A stretch of DNA of 64,000 nucleotides from Winogradskyella pelagia (GCF_017581965.1 NZ_JAGEVF010000002.1:248001-312000), one strand, 5' to 3'; shown: positions 43,466 through 52,733, counted from the first letter of the stretch. Program-made: numbers and translations. The notes: a model not told the origin generated them from the letters alone.

Positions 43466-43876
43466 TTATTTAAACCAGCTAAATAAACCACTTTTTCTTT
43501 TGGCAGCTTTCATGTCGGGTTCCTCATTAGTTATCATTTGATAGATTTCTCCCCAACCTAGAATACCACCTATATTTCTATCATCAATGAAAAGGTCGGC
43601 ATGGATTTTACGGCTTCGACTGTAGTCAAACTTTTCTTCAGGAAAACTGGCGTTTACAGCATAAAACTCAATGTCGTTATCCTTACAGAATTCAACGGCC
43701 TCTTGCAGTTTAGTTCCGCTTCTATATGTCCATAAGATAAGTCTGTGGCCGTCTTGCTGGAGCCGTTTGAGAGTTTCAAAAGCAAAAATACGTGTTCTTC
43801 CTATTTTAGGGTAAGCGTCCTCTACAATAGTGCCATCAAAATCAATGGCAATCGTCAGTCTATCATGAAAATTCAT
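43466..43876 (-). CDS. Small HAD-superfamily hydrolase
   Basis: The 136-residue protein has the HAD nucleophile motif IAIDFDGTIVEDAYP, motif II LILWTYRSG and motif IV DLFIDDRNIGG. There is no cap domain, as in small BT0820-type hydrolases of Bacteroidota. The C-terminus is basic (KAAKRKSGLFSWFK). It probably dephosphorylates a small or polymeric substrate; the substrate is unknown. A promoter element lies about 22 bases upstream. Confidence 0.85.
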   Translation of the reverse strand: MNFHDRLTIAIDFDGTIVEDAYPKIGRTRIFAFETLKRLQQDGHRLILWTYRSGTKLQEAVEFCKDNDIEFYAVNASFPEEKFDYSRSRKIHADLFIDDRNIGGILGWGEIYQMITNEEPDMKAAKRKSGLFSWFK

Positions 43877-43897
43877 GCTGTGTAATCAATTAGTGAA

Positions 43898-43905
43898 CAA
43901 AGGTA
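43898..43905 (-). promoter_or_regulatory. Putative -7 promoter element for the HAD gene
   Basis: The minus strand reads TACCTTTG, exact consensus, with a leader of about 15 bases. Confidence 0.45.
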
Positions 43906-43920
43906 CGGTATTAAACCGTA

Positions 43921-45438
43921 TTACAAAAGGCTGTGTTGTGTCATAGCTTTGGGTTGGTCAATTCCCATTAAATCTAGAACCGTTGGAGCTATATCGCCTA
44001 AAATACCGTCTTTAATTTGCTTCAATTCCTTATCAATTAATATGATTGGTACAGGATTGGTAGTGTGAGCTGTATTTGGGCTTCCATCTGGATTTATCAT
44101 AGTTTCACAGTTACCGTGGTCAGCGATTAAAATAGTAGTGTAGTCATTATCTAATGCTGCGCTTACAACATCTTTAACACAAGTGTCTACTGCTTCACAA
44201 GCCTTTATTGCTGCTTCCATTACACCTGTATGACCAACCATATCTCCATTAGCAAAATTCAAACAAACAAAATCAACATCCTTTTTTTGCAATTCTGGTA
44301 GAAGTGCATCCCTTAATTCGTAGGCACTCATTTCGGGTTTTAAATCATATGTGGCCACCTTTGGCGAATTGCGTAATAGTCTTGTTTCACCAATAAAGGG
44401 CTCTTCTCTACCACCTGAGAAAAAGAAAGTCACATGAGGGTATTTCTCGGTCTCCGCAATCCTTATTTGTTTTTTGTTATGCTTTTCTAAAACCTCGCCT
44501 AAGGTTTCGGACAAGTTATCTTTATCGTAAATAACGTTGATCCCTTGAAAACTATCGTCGTAGTTAGTCATAGTTACATAATGCAAATTGAGCTTGTGCA
44601 TATTATACTCATGGAGATCTTTCTGAGACAAGGCTTCAGTAAGTTGGCGACCACGATCGGTCCTAAAATTAAAAAATATGATAACATCGTCATTCTCTAT
44701 GAGACCATTTGGAGTATCGTTTTTATCAACTAGTACAAGGGGTTTGATAAACTCATCGGTTATATTTTCTGCGTAACTATCTTCAATAGATTTTAAAATA
44801 TTAGTGGTGTGCTTTCCTTTACCATGGACAATGGCATCATAGGCTAATTTAACGCGTTCCCAGCGTTTATCTCTATCCATGGCATAATAACGTCCAGTTA
44901 CAGTAGCAAGTGCTCCAGTTGTATTTTTAATGTGGTCCTCTAGTTCGGAAATGAAGCCGTAACCAGATTTGGGATCAACGTCTCTGCCATCAGTAAAGGC
45001 ATGCACTAAAACATCTTTAAGGTCAAATTGGTTTGCGGCATCTAATAAGCCAAATAAATGATTGATATGGGAGTGTACACCTCCATCGCTAACCAAGCCT
45101 AATAAATGTACCTTCCTTTTTTTAGTTTTTGCATATTCAAAAGCCTCTACCAAAGTTGGTTCATTGTATAAAGACTTATTTTCAACAGCCATATTTATTT
45201 TGACTAAATCTTGATAAACAATTCGGCCTGCTCCTAAATTCATGTGTCCAACTTCGCTATTACCCATTTGTCCTTCAGGTAATCCAACGTGCAATCCATC
45301 GGTCCGTAAACTTGCATTTGGATATTTGCTATAAAGAGAATCTATAAATGGTGTATTGGCATGGTCTATTGCAGATACTTTAGGGTCTGGAGATTTTCCC
45401 CAGCCGTCTAATATCATAAGAAGAACTTTCTTATTCAT
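43921..45438 (-). CDS. gpmI: 2,3-bisphosphoglycerate-independent phosphoglycerate mutase
   Basis: The glycolytic enzyme interconverts 3- and 2-phosphoglycerate. The 505-residue protein has the alkaline-phosphatase-like metal sites: MILDGWGKSP, the phosphoserine site GQMGNSEVGHMNLGAGR, FADGRDVDP-like FTDGRDVDPKSG, FNFRTDRGRQL, NFANGDMVGHTG and ADHGNCETM. The length is normal for the Mn2+-dependent form. It is monocistronic, with a promoter element 23 bases before the ATG. Confidence 0.97.
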   Translation of the reverse strand: MNKKVLLMILDGWGKSPDPKVSAIDHANTPFIDSLYSKYPNASLRTDGLHVGLPEGQMGNSEVGHMNLGAGRIVYQDLVKINMAVENKSLYNEPTLVEAFEYAKTKKRKVHLLGLVSDGGVHSHINHLFGLLDAANQFDLKDVLVHAFTDGRDVDPKSGYGFISELEDHIKNTTGALATVTGRYYAMDRDKRWERVKLAYDAIVHGKGKHTTNILKSIEDSYAENITDEFIKPLVLVDKNDTPNGLIENDDVIIFFNFRTDRGRQLTEALSQKDLHEYNMHKLNLHYVTMTNYDDSFQGINVIYDKDNLSETLGEVLEKHNKKQIRIAETEKYPHVTFFFSGGREEPFIGETRLLRNSPKVATYDLKPEMSAYELRDALLPELQKKDVDFVCLNFANGDMVGHTGVMEAAIKACEAVDTCVKDVVSAALDNDYTTILIADHGNCETMINPDGSPNTAHTTNPVPIILIDKELKQIKDGILGDIAPTVLDLMGIDQPKAMTQHSLL

Positions 45439-45460
45439 GAAGGTTTCATTTAGGTGTATT

Positions 45461-45468
45461 CAAAGATA
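45461..45468 (-). promoter_or_regulatory. Putative -7 promoter element for gpmI
   Basis: The minus strand reads TATCTTTG, exact consensus, leader of about 17 bases. Confidence 0.5.
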
Positions 45469-45704
45469 AGACTTAGTTAAGTATATAAAATTTGTAATCA
45501 AAAAAAAATAACTGATTAAATATTTATTATCAGTGAGTAATAGGAAGATTAAGCCCATTTCAGTAATTGTGACGCTCTTAACATATTTGTTTTCAAAGCG
45601 TTAATATTATGTTATATAATTTTTTTGGTGTAACAAATAGGAATTATTACCGTCTATTAGATATAATCAAAAAAACAAATCAATTAATTTTTAAATCTTT
45701 CATC

Positions 45705-46091
45705 ATGAAAAAAACAGCAATCGTATTAGCCTTAGCATTGGGCTTTTCTATCAGTAATTTAAATGCAATGAACATTCCATCCCATTCAGCAGAAGTTTCA
45801 GTGTTAAAATCTGAAATTTCACCTTTGTGTAAAGCCGTTGCTACCGGAGATATGGATGAGGTGAAACGCTTAATTAATAATGGTGTTGATGTTAATAAAA
45901 AATCTAACGGCATGTTACCAATACATTATGCTGCGAGATACAATAGAGTTGACATGATTAAAGTTTTAATTACAGCTGGGTCCGAGATTCACAGTCCTTG
46001 TGATAAAGGATATACTGCATTAAGACATGCTGAAAAAACCAATGCGACAGAAGCGGCACAGTTTTTGAAACGCTTTAAGAGAAATGTCTAG
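45705..46091 (+). CDS. Secreted ankyrin-repeat protein
   Basis: From the ATG at 45705 (ATCATG context) the product has 128 residues and a Sec signal (MKKTAIVLALALGFSISNLNA). A longer frame opens at 45609. Two to three ankyrin repeats follow: CKAVATGDMDEVKRLINNGVD, GMLPIHYAARYNRVDMIKVLI and KGYTALRHAEKTNATEAAQFL. It is probably periplasmic and binds another protein, which is not identifiable. It stands alone, with a bidirectional terminator downstream. Confidence 0.8.
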   Translation: MKKTAIVLALALGFSISNLNAMNIPSHSAEVSVLKSEISPLCKAVATGDMDEVKRLINNGVDVNKKSNGMLPIHYAARYNRVDMIKVLITAGSEIHSPCDKGYTALRHAEKTNATEAAQFLKRFKRNV

Positions 46092-46122
46092 TTAAGACAA
46101 TTATTTGAGTTAGTTAGTTGGT

Positions 46123-46151
46123 AAAAAGCATCCTATTTTAGGGTGCTTTTT
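46123..46151. terminator. Bidirectional intrinsic terminator
   Basis: A 13-base stem with one G-T pair (46123-46135 with 46139-46151) and T runs, between the convergent ankyrin and M48 protease genes. The right arm overlaps the protease stop. Confidence 0.8.
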
Positions 46152-46905
46152 CGTATTTAGAAATTGCCTCTTTTATTTTTTCGATTCTGTTGTCTGGGTC
46201 AGGGTGGGTACTTTGAAATTCTGGTACACGGTTTGGACCTGCTGCTGCTTTTAAAATTTCCATAACACCAATAAGTTCGTTAGGGTTGTAACCAGCCTTA
46301 ATCATTAATAAAACTCCGAGCTCATCACTTTCTAATTCATCACCTCGGCCATTTGACAAGAGCTGTCCTTGTCCTATCTGCTGTGCCACACCACCCATGT
46401 CAATAGCAGAGCTTCCCATAGCAATGACCTTCCAAAAATTAGCATTAGTTATTCTTTCATTGGAGTGCTTACCCAAGACATGTCCTATTTCATGACCCAA
46501 GATTCCGGCTAATTGATCTTCGTTCTCAAGCTTTGAAAATAAGGCGTAGGTAATAAATATTTGACCACCAGGAAGTGCAAAGGCATTTATGGTGCGCTCA
46601 TCTGCCAATAAATGGAACTCATAATTATATGGCGTATCTTTAGCAATACTGTTTGATACAAGTTTATTTCCAACATTGTCAACAAGCGCTTGATATCTAT
46701 TTTCGGGATGTAATCCACCATGCTGTTGAGCCATTTCAGGAGCACTTTGAAGACCAATGGCGATTTCTTGTTCAGGAGATAAAGAGATTGCTTGTGTTTT
46801 TCCTGTATATGGATTTACTTCTTCCTGGCTGCATTTTCTTAAGTAAGCAAAAGCTATTACAGCTACAAAAATGAACAGTCTAAATTTAAAGCCTTTTCTG
46901 CGCAT
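46138..46905 (-). CDS. M48-family zinc metalloprotease
   Basis: The 255-residue protein has an N-terminal membrane or signal segment (FRLFIFVAVIAFAYLRKC), a basic start, and the gluzincin motif ILGHEIGHVLGKHSNER near residue 135, with the third zinc ligand in ESDELGVLLM. It resembles the BepA/LoiP/Oma1 type of envelope quality-control protease. The end (STHPDPDNRIEKIKEAI) is the family C-terminus. The Cys after the hydrophobic stretch might be lipidated, but the lipobox is poor. Monocistronic. Confidence 0.9.
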   Translation of the reverse strand: MRRKGFKFRLFIFVAVIAFAYLRKCSQEEVNPYTGKTQAISLSPEQEIAIGLQSAPEMAQQHGGLHPENRYQALVDNVGNKLVSNSIAKDTPYNYEFHLLADERTINAFALPGGQIFITYALFSKLENEDQLAGILGHEIGHVLGKHSNERITNANFWKVIAMGSSAIDMGGVAQQIGQGQLLSNGRGDELESDELGVLLMIKAGYNPNELIGVMEILKAAAGPNRVPEFQSTHPDPDNRIEKIKEAISKYEKAP

Positions 46906-46985
46906 AATTCCTGATTTTGAAAGTTAAGTTACAAAAGTTTGACACATAATATTTTAACAGGTCATTTGTAAAACTTAATTTTTTG

Positions 46986-47693
46986 TTACTTTAAAAAATT
47001 TAAATCGGCATTGTCTTCAATTTCATAAGGTTTTTTGCCATATTCAAATATTCGTGCTTTTAATCCACCTTCTAGCTTTAAGGAATTGCCTTTAACCTTT
47101 ATCCAACTGCCTTCTCGTAATCCTATTACAGGTTGGGTATTGTAAGTTAAAAACTCATTGATACGGGTTTCCCTCGTTTCGCCCATATGTTTGCTGTTTG
47201 GAATGGGATCTAAGTAATGTGGATTAATATTAAACGGAACAATGCCTAGGGTTTTAAAACTAGGAGGATACACAATTGGCATGTCGTTAGTGGTATTCAT
47301 AGTAAGTCCACAAATATTACTGCCTGCACTTGTTCCAAGATACGGGATTCCAGAATTAATAGCCTCTTTTAATGGTTGTAGAGTCTTTGTTTTGTAGAGT
47401 TGGTTAACGAGTACAAACGTATTACCACCGCCTACAAAAATACCTTTAGATTGTTTAAGGGTTTCAAGAGGGTTTTTAAATTCGTGAATGCCCTTAATGG
47501 ACTTGTGTATTTGTCGGAAGGCTTTTTCAACACTGCTGGTGTAGTCATCATGAGAAATTCCACCTGGCCGTGCATAAGGCACAAATAGAATATCATTTGT
47601 GTCATTGAAATGAATTTTCAACTCTTCTAAGAGATATTCAAGTGGTGTTCCACCATGAACTGTTGAAGTACTTGCGATTATTAGTGATTTCAA
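46986..47693 (-). CDS. pepE: Peptidase E (alpha-aspartyl dipeptidase, S51)
   Basis: The 235-residue cytosolic enzyme cleaves dipeptides with N-terminal Asp. The serine nucleophile lies in PYLGTSAGSNICG, with FVGGGNTFVLVNQLY, PFNINPHYLDP and the Glu in VIGLREGSWIKV. The length matches PepE of enterobacteria (about 229). It stands alone on the minus strand; a divergent envelope cluster starts 140 bases away. Confidence 0.92.
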   Translation of the reverse strand: MKSLIIASTSTVHGGTPLEYLLEELKIHFNDTNDILFVPYARPGGISHDDYTSSVEKAFRQIHKSIKGIHEFKNPLETLKQSKGIFVGGGNTFVLVNQLYKTKTLQPLKEAINSGIPYLGTSAGSNICGLTMNTTNDMPIVYPPSFKTLGIVPFNINPHYLDPIPNSKHMGETRETRINEFLTYNTQPVIGLREGSWIKVKGNSLKLEGGLKARIFEYGKKPYEIEDNADLNFLK

Positions 47694-47835
47694 GATTTAT
47701 TACTATTTAGTATTTGATATACAGGAGCTACTTTTTTAATGTGAATGTGCAATTTAGTATTTAACAAAGATTTACAACGGGTTTTTTATGAGAATTAAAG
47801 ATTATACCCGAAATTGTATTCTTTAAACCATATAC

Positions 47836-48654
47836 ATGAAAACAAATTTACTTGTCATTTTCCTTTGTTCTTTCTTTTTGGGTTTTTCTCAAGACATTGA
47901 ACGCACACTGATTAACGGAAAAATCATTGTGTCTACAGACGATAAAGAAGGTGTTGCTGTATATAATACGTCCTCAAATAAGGGAACCGCAACAGATAAA
48001 GATGGCTATTTTTCAATTAATGTTGCCTTAAATGATGTTATACAATTTAGTGCCTTGCAATTTCAGGACTTTACGGTTAAGATATCTGAAGATATTATGC
48101 GGTCCAAAAGACTGACCGTGATTTTAGTAGAGGAGGTCAATAAATTAGATGAGGTCGTATTATTGCCTTTTGGTTTAACGGGAAACATAAATACGGACCT
48201 CGAAAATGTTAGAACCTATAATGTAAGTTTAGATTATGTGTATTTTGGTTTGGACCATATTACCGACTTTGAGTTCTCTGCAGATTATAAGACCGAAGCC
48301 GAAAATTTAGCCTTTAGCGAATATAATCCAACTGTAGATAATATGCTCAATGTAGTTAACCTTGCTGGTTTTTTACTAAAGCAAGTGGCTGATATAGATA
48401 TTAATGCTAAAACCAGCGATAAGGATAAAGCCTTAAAGAAAACACCATTTAAAAAGGCCTTGGAAAAATATAGCTATAATTACATCCATAGCAATTTTGA
48501 TATTCCGTTAGATCAAGTTCCATCTTTTATTGATTATATGGAAGAGCAAGGTGTAGACGAATCCTTGTTGGCAAAGGACAAAGAGATTGAGCTTTTAGAG
48601 CGTATAAATCAACTCAGCCAAGTTTTTTTAACTGATTCAAGTGAAAAGGATTGA
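47836..48654 (+). CDS. Secreted carboxypeptidase-regulatory-like domain protein
   Basis: The 272-residue protein has a signal peptide (MKTNLLVIFLCSFFLGFSQ) and a single carboxypeptidase D regulatory-like beta-sandwich (INGKIIVSTDDKEGVAVYN through GYFSINVALNDVIQFS and VNKLDEVVLLPFGL). This domain also forms the N-terminus of SusC-type TonB receptors, but no barrel follows here. The remainder (residues 115-272) is mostly helical and unrecognised. The end overlaps the next gene by 14 bases, which encodes a related protein. Probably periplasmic; function unknown. Confidence 0.78.
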   Translation: MKTNLLVIFLCSFFLGFSQDIERTLINGKIIVSTDDKEGVAVYNTSSNKGTATDKDGYFSINVALNDVIQFSALQFQDFTVKISEDIMRSKRLTVILVEEVNKLDEVVLLPFGLTGNINTDLENVRTYNVSLDYVYFGLDHITDFEFSADYKTEAENLAFSEYNPTVDNMLNVVNLAGFLLKQVADIDINAKTSDKDKALKKTPFKKALEKYSYNYIHSNFDIPLDQVPSFIDYMEEQGVDESLLAKDKEIELLERINQLSQVFLTDSSEKD

Positions 48655-49453
48655 GATAACTTTTATTGTTCTATCAATACTATTTTGTTCATATTCTGCT
48701 GCGCAAAGGGTTGAACTTAAAGGTCAACTAATTGCAAATGATGAAGTAGAAGGTATCCACATTCTAAACAAGACAGCTGCCAAATACGATATATCGAATG
48801 AAAAAGGGAAGTTCATCATTCCTGCCAAGGTAAATGATACTATCTACATTTCTGGATTAAAGTACATAATTAAAGAGGTTATCGTTAACACAGAAAATGT
48901 AAATACAGGTATTATTAATGTAAATTTAGAAGAAAAAATTAATGAGCTAGACCAAGTGGTTGTTGGTAAGATATTTACGGGAAGTCTCCAGTCTGATATT
49001 GAAAATTCAGATGCCAAACCCGAAATTAACTTTTATGATTTAGGCCTACCTGGAAGCACCAAACTCCCAATGACCCAAAACGAACGTAAATTATTTGATG
49101 CAGGTAGCGGCCCAACTGCTATGATTATGGGAGGACCTTTTGGCGGTGGGTTGGGTGTCAATTTTCATAAATTACTAAATGCTATAAGTGGCCGTACTAA
49201 AAAATTAAAGAATATAGTAGAGCTAGATAATAGAGATAAATGTATAACTAGATTGCGACGTGAATACGAAACTATAATTTTTGAAAATGACTCGTTAGCT
49301 GATAACTTAAAAACTGAATTTTTCTTATTTGCCCAAGAGACCGATGGTTTTCTCAAAATGTGCAATCGTAAGAATGATATAGAAGCCATTATTTTTCTTA
49401 AGGATAAGCTAAAAGCATATCATTTTAGAAGAGAAGCAGAGCCTAAAGACTAA
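48641..49453 (+). CDS. Second secreted carboxypeptidase-regulatory-like domain protein
   Basis: The 270-residue protein begins at a GTG at 48641, inside the end of the preceding gene, with a signal peptide (IEITFIVLSILFCSYSAAQ). It has the same regulatory-like domain (LKGQLIANDEVEGIHILN, YDISNEKGKFIIPAKV, KINELDQVVVGKI) and then an unrelated tail with a Gly-rich stretch AMIMGGPFGGGLGVNFHKLL. It looks like a diverged tandem duplicate of its neighbour. Probably envelope-located, function unknown. Confidence 0.75.
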   Translation: MKRIEITFIVLSILFCSYSAAQRVELKGQLIANDEVEGIHILNKTAAKYDISNEKGKFIIPAKVNDTIYISGLKYIIKEVIVNTENVNTGIINVNLEEKINELDQVVVGKIFTGSLQSDIENSDAKPEINFYDLGLPGSTKLPMTQNERKLFDAGSGPTAMIMGGPFGGGLGVNFHKLLNAISGRTKKLKNIVELDNRDKCITRLRREYETIIFENDSLADNLKTEFFLFAQETDGFLKMCNRKNDIEAIIFLKDKLKAYHFRREAEPKD

Positions 49454-49495
49454 TTTTGGAATTATTTTTGATTCTATGACCTTGAAATATATCCT

Positions 49496-50002
49496 ATGAA
49501 TAAATTAAATTATGCCCTTATTCTACTGATAGTGCCAGTAGTGCTATCTGTATCCAAGGTTCACGAATATTATGTCAGCGTCACAAGTGTTGAGTATGCG
49601 AAGGACCAGCAGACTATTCAAATAATCAGTCAAATTTTCATAGATGATTTTGAACAAGCACTTCGTATGCGCTATGATGAAAATCTACTATTAGCTGGTG
49701 AAAATGAGATGGAATCAGTAAACAGTTTAATGGAGCGGTATTTAAAAGCAAAGTTGAAACTATGGGTCAATGGGGAAGAAGTTCAATTTCAATTTCTTGG
49801 AAAAGAATATAAAGAAGATATAGTGTATTGCTATTTAGAAATTGCAGATGTTTCCTATATAGACTCCATCACCATGAGCAATAAGATTCTTCTAGATATT
49901 TTCGATACGCAGCAAAATATTGCTAGATTCAAAATAAGCGACAAAAATAAGAGCTTTCTTATGGTCCGGGAAAATGCTGAATGCATGTTAAACTTTGATT
50001 AA
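49496..50002 (+). CDS. DUF6702-type hypothetical protein
   Basis: The 168-residue product has a hydrophobic N-terminal segment (YALILLIVPVVLSVSKV), a signal or anchor. It continues HEYYVSVTSVEYAKDQQTIQI, LFMDDFEQAL-like QIFIDDFEQALRMRYDEN, and VNGEEVQFQFLGKEYKEDI. I believe this is the DUF6702 family, found beside M1 peptidases in Flavobacteriia. It is probably a beta-sandwich in the periplasm. It lies 42 bases after the second regulatory-like gene and 66 before the M1 peptidase, on one strand, so all four may form an operon. Confidence 0.72.
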   Translation: MNKLNYALILLIVPVVLSVSKVHEYYVSVTSVEYAKDQQTIQIISQIFIDDFEQALRMRYDENLLLAGENEMESVNSLMERYLKAKLKLWVNGEEVQFQFLGKEYKEDIVYCYLEIADVSYIDSITMSNKILLDIFDTQQNIARFKISDKNKSFLMVRENAECMLNFD

Positions 50003-50068
50003 AAAAGTTTTAAAGCAACTGCAATTGCCTATTTTAGGCATCATTTTTATCAACCCTAATTAACAGTT

Positions 50069-52375
50069 ATGAAAATCTTTAAGTTCGTTTTATACAGTAT
50101 TTTTTTCATCACATCGACTGTGATAGCACAGAATGAAATAAAACCAGAGCGAAAACCAGGTCACACAAATCAAAATAAATTTAAGCAGTTGTATGATGAG
50201 TTTGCAACTCCAAACATGTTTCGCACTGGTTCGGGTGCTCCGGGTCCTGGCTATTATCAGCAACAGGCTGACTATAAAATGGACATTGAAATCGATGATG
50301 TCAATGCCAGATTATATGGTGATGAAATCATCACTTATACCAATAACTCACCAGACGTTTTAACCTATTTATGGGTTCAGCTCGATCAGAATATGAGAGC
50401 TAGAGATAGTAAAACACCTTTGATAAATAGTTCGGGTATAGGTCCGGCAACCACTGCGTCAAGAGCAGTGAACTCCTACTTAAAAGAGAGGTTTGATGGT
50501 GGTTTTAATATTGAACACGTAAAAGATATTAATAACAAGGATTTACCTCACATTATAAATCGTACGATGATGCGCGTAGAATTGCCAGAGCCGATGAAAA
50601 CAGGCGATCAATTCTCGTTTAAGATTAAATGGTGGTATAATATTAACGACCATGTTAAAGATGGCGGGCGCTCAGGTTATGAATATTTTGAAGAGAATGA
50701 CAATAGAATTTACGTCATGGCTCAGTTTTATCCGCGTATGGCCGTATATAATGATGTTGAAGGCTGGCAAAATTCCCAATTTTGGGGACGTGATGAATTC
50801 GCATTGCCTTTTGGTAATTTTGATGTTAACATAACTGTTCCGTCAGATCACATACTAGATGGTACAGGTTATTTGACCAATAGAAAAGAGGTTTTTACCA
50901 AAGATATGATGCAGCGCTATAACAAGGCCAAGAAATCCTTTGATAAACCTGTTATGATTGTAACAGAAGAGGAAGCAAGGAAAACAGAAAAAACTAAAAG
51001 CAAGGATAAGAAAACTTGGAAGTTGTCTGCTCAAATGGTGCGTGATTTTGGTTTTGCAACCTCTAGAAAGTTTATCTGGGATATGATGGCCGTAAAGCTG
51101 GATACTAAAGAAGTAATGGCTGTTTCATTATATTCTAAAGAGGGAAATCCACTCTGGGAGCAATGGTCTACAAGAACTGTTGCTAGTACCTTAAAATCGT
51201 ATTCAAGAATGACATTTGATTATCCTTATCATAAAGCAATCTCTGTACATGCGCCTATGGGAATGGAGTATCCTATGATTTGTTATAATTTTGGACGACC
51301 AGATGAAAACGGAAACTATTCAGATAGGACCAAGTTTGGAATGATTGGCGTAATCATCCATGAGGTTGGTCACAACTGGTTTCCAATGATTGTAAATAGC
51401 GATGAGCGCCAGTGGACATGGATGGATGAAGGTTTAAACACCTTTGTGCAATATGTAGCAGAACAAGACTTTGGGGAGTGGAATCCAACAGCACTATCAG
51501 AAGGAATGACGAAGTATCCGTCTCGTAGAGGACCTGCTAAGAACATCGTGAGATATATGGGAGGCGACCAAGATTTTATAGCACCAATTATGACCAAAGG
51601 TTTAAACACCTATCAATTTGGAAGTAATGCCTATTCTAAACCAGCTACAGGACTAAATATTCTCAGGGAAACTATTATGGGTAGAGACTTGTTTGATTAC
51701 GCCTTTAAAGAATATGCTAATCGCTGGAAATTTAAGCATCCAACGCCAGAAGATTTCTTTAGAACAATGGAAGATGCTTCAGCAGTTGATTTAGATTGGT
51801 TTTGGAGAGGATGGTTTTACACAACGGACTACACAGATATTGCGGTTAAAGATGTAAAGAAATATATCGTTACCACAAAACCGAATGAAAATGGTAAGCG
51901 TTTGGCAGAACGTTATAAGCGCTTTGGTATAAATCCAGAAGATGTAATTTACTTTGTAGCTGAAGGCGAAGAAGGTTATGAAGAAGCATTAAGCAATCCA
52001 GAAAGCCTTGAAAATTTACCAACGGTAAAAGAGTACATTATGGATAATCTTACACAAGAGCAACAAAAGGAGTTAAAGGAAACGCCAAAATATTTTTATC
52101 AGGTAACTTTTGATAAACCAGGAGGATTGGTTATGCCGCTTATTGTGCAGTATAAGTATGCTGATGGTACAACAGAAAAAGTTACTTACCCTGCTCAAAT
52201 ATGGAGACTGAATGATCAAGAAGTAAGTCGTGCCATTGCTAGTGATAAAGAAATTGTAGAAATTACTGTAGACCCTGATTTGGAAACGGCTGATGTGGAT
52301 ACATCAAATAATTCTTGGCCTAGAGAGGTCAAGGAAAGTCAGTTCGATCAATTTAAGAACAGTATTAAAGATTAA
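50069..52375 (+). CDS. M1-family (gluzincin) metallopeptidase, secreted
   Basis: The 768-residue protein has a signal peptide (IFKFVLYSIFFITSTVIAQ). An aminopeptidase-N-like beta domain precedes the zinc site VIIHEVGHNWFPM near residue 430, with the Glu ligand in EGLNTFVQYVAEQDF. The usual GAMEN exopeptidase motif reads GMEYPM, so the N-terminal-amine pocket is changed. A C-terminal part has DLDWFWRGWFYTTDY. It is probably periplasmic and digests peptides. It is the last gene of the envelope cluster and is followed by a terminator. Confidence 0.88.
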   Translation: MKIFKFVLYSIFFITSTVIAQNEIKPERKPGHTNQNKFKQLYDEFATPNMFRTGSGAPGPGYYQQQADYKMDIEIDDVNARLYGDEIITYTNNSPDVLTYLWVQLDQNMRARDSKTPLINSSGIGPATTASRAVNSYLKERFDGGFNIEHVKDINNKDLPHIINRTMMRVELPEPMKTGDQFSFKIKWWYNINDHVKDGGRSGYEYFEENDNRIYVMAQFYPRMAVYNDVEGWQNSQFWGRDEFALPFGNFDVNITVPSDHILDGTGYLTNRKEVFTKDMMQRYNKAKKSFDKPVMIVTEEEARKTEKTKSKDKKTWKLSAQMVRDFGFATSRKFIWDMMAVKLDTKEVMAVSLYSKEGNPLWEQWSTRTVASTLKSYSRMTFDYPYHKAISVHAPMGMEYPMICYNFGRPDENGNYSDRTKFGMIGVIIHEVGHNWFPMIVNSDERQWTWMDEGLNTFVQYVAEQDFGEWNPTALSEGMTKYPSRRGPAKNIVRYMGGDQDFIAPIMTKGLNTYQFGSNAYSKPATGLNILRETIMGRDLFDYAFKEYANRWKFKHPTPEDFFRTMEDASAVDLDWFWRGWFYTTDYTDIAVKDVKKYIVTTKPNENGKRLAERYKRFGINPEDVIYFVAEGEEGYEEALSNPESLENLPTVKEYIMDNLTQEQQKELKETPKYFYQVTFDKPGGLVMPLIVQYKYADGTTEKVTYPAQIWRLNDQEVSRAIASDKEIVEITVDPDLETADVDTSNNSWPREVKESQFDQFKNSIKD

Positions 52376-52382
52376 TAAAAAG

Positions 52383-52410
52383 AGCCGGCTTAGAAAAGTC
52401 GGCTTTTTTT
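52383..52410 (+). terminator. Intrinsic terminator after the M1 peptidase
   Basis: Nine-base stem with one G-T pair (52383-52391 with 52396-52404, AGCCGGCTT), loop AGAA, followed by a T run on the plus strand. Confidence 0.8.
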
Positions 52411-52426
52411 ATAGACAAACTCATTC

Positions 52427-52434
52427 TATATTTG
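52427..52434 (+). promoter_or_regulatory. Putative -7 promoter element directly before tatA
   Basis: TATATTTG, exact consensus, ends four bases before the GTG start of tatA. It follows a terminator, so tatA needs its own promoter. Confidence 0.5.
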
Positions 52435-52438
52435 CAAA

Positions 52439-52729
52439 GTGATTCAATCAGCCACATTATTATTTATTGGTGGAACAGAAGTAGTGTTTATTCTGTTCAT
52501 TGTTGTATTGGTGTTTGGTGCAGATAAAATACCAGATATTGCTAGAGGTCTTGGTAAGGGAATGCGTGCATTAAAAGACGCAACTAATGATATTAAGCAC
52601 GAAGTCACAAAAAGCGCCCAGGAGAACAATATCGTAGATACTGACCTTACCAAGAACATAGAAAAGGAAATCAATGAAGTCAAAGATGAAATTGAAGATT
52701 TTTCTGGGTCTATTAAGCGAAAGATGTAA
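52439..52729 (+). CDS. tatA: Twin-arginine translocase component TatA
   Basis: The 96-residue protein has one membrane helix (LFIGGTEVVFILFIVVLVFGADK) followed by the amphipathic helix KIPDIARGLGKGMRALKDATN, the hallmark of TatA/B. It forms the pore of Tat export. The only start in range is a GTG at 52439, directly after a promoter element, so the message may be leaderless. The C-terminus is charged. No tatC is adjacent. Confidence 0.88.
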   Translation: MIQSATLLFIGGTEVVFILFIVVLVFGADKIPDIARGLGKGMRALKDATNDIKHEVTKSAQENNIVDTDLTKNIEKEINEVKDEIEDFSGSIKRKM

Positions 52730-52733
52730 ATTT

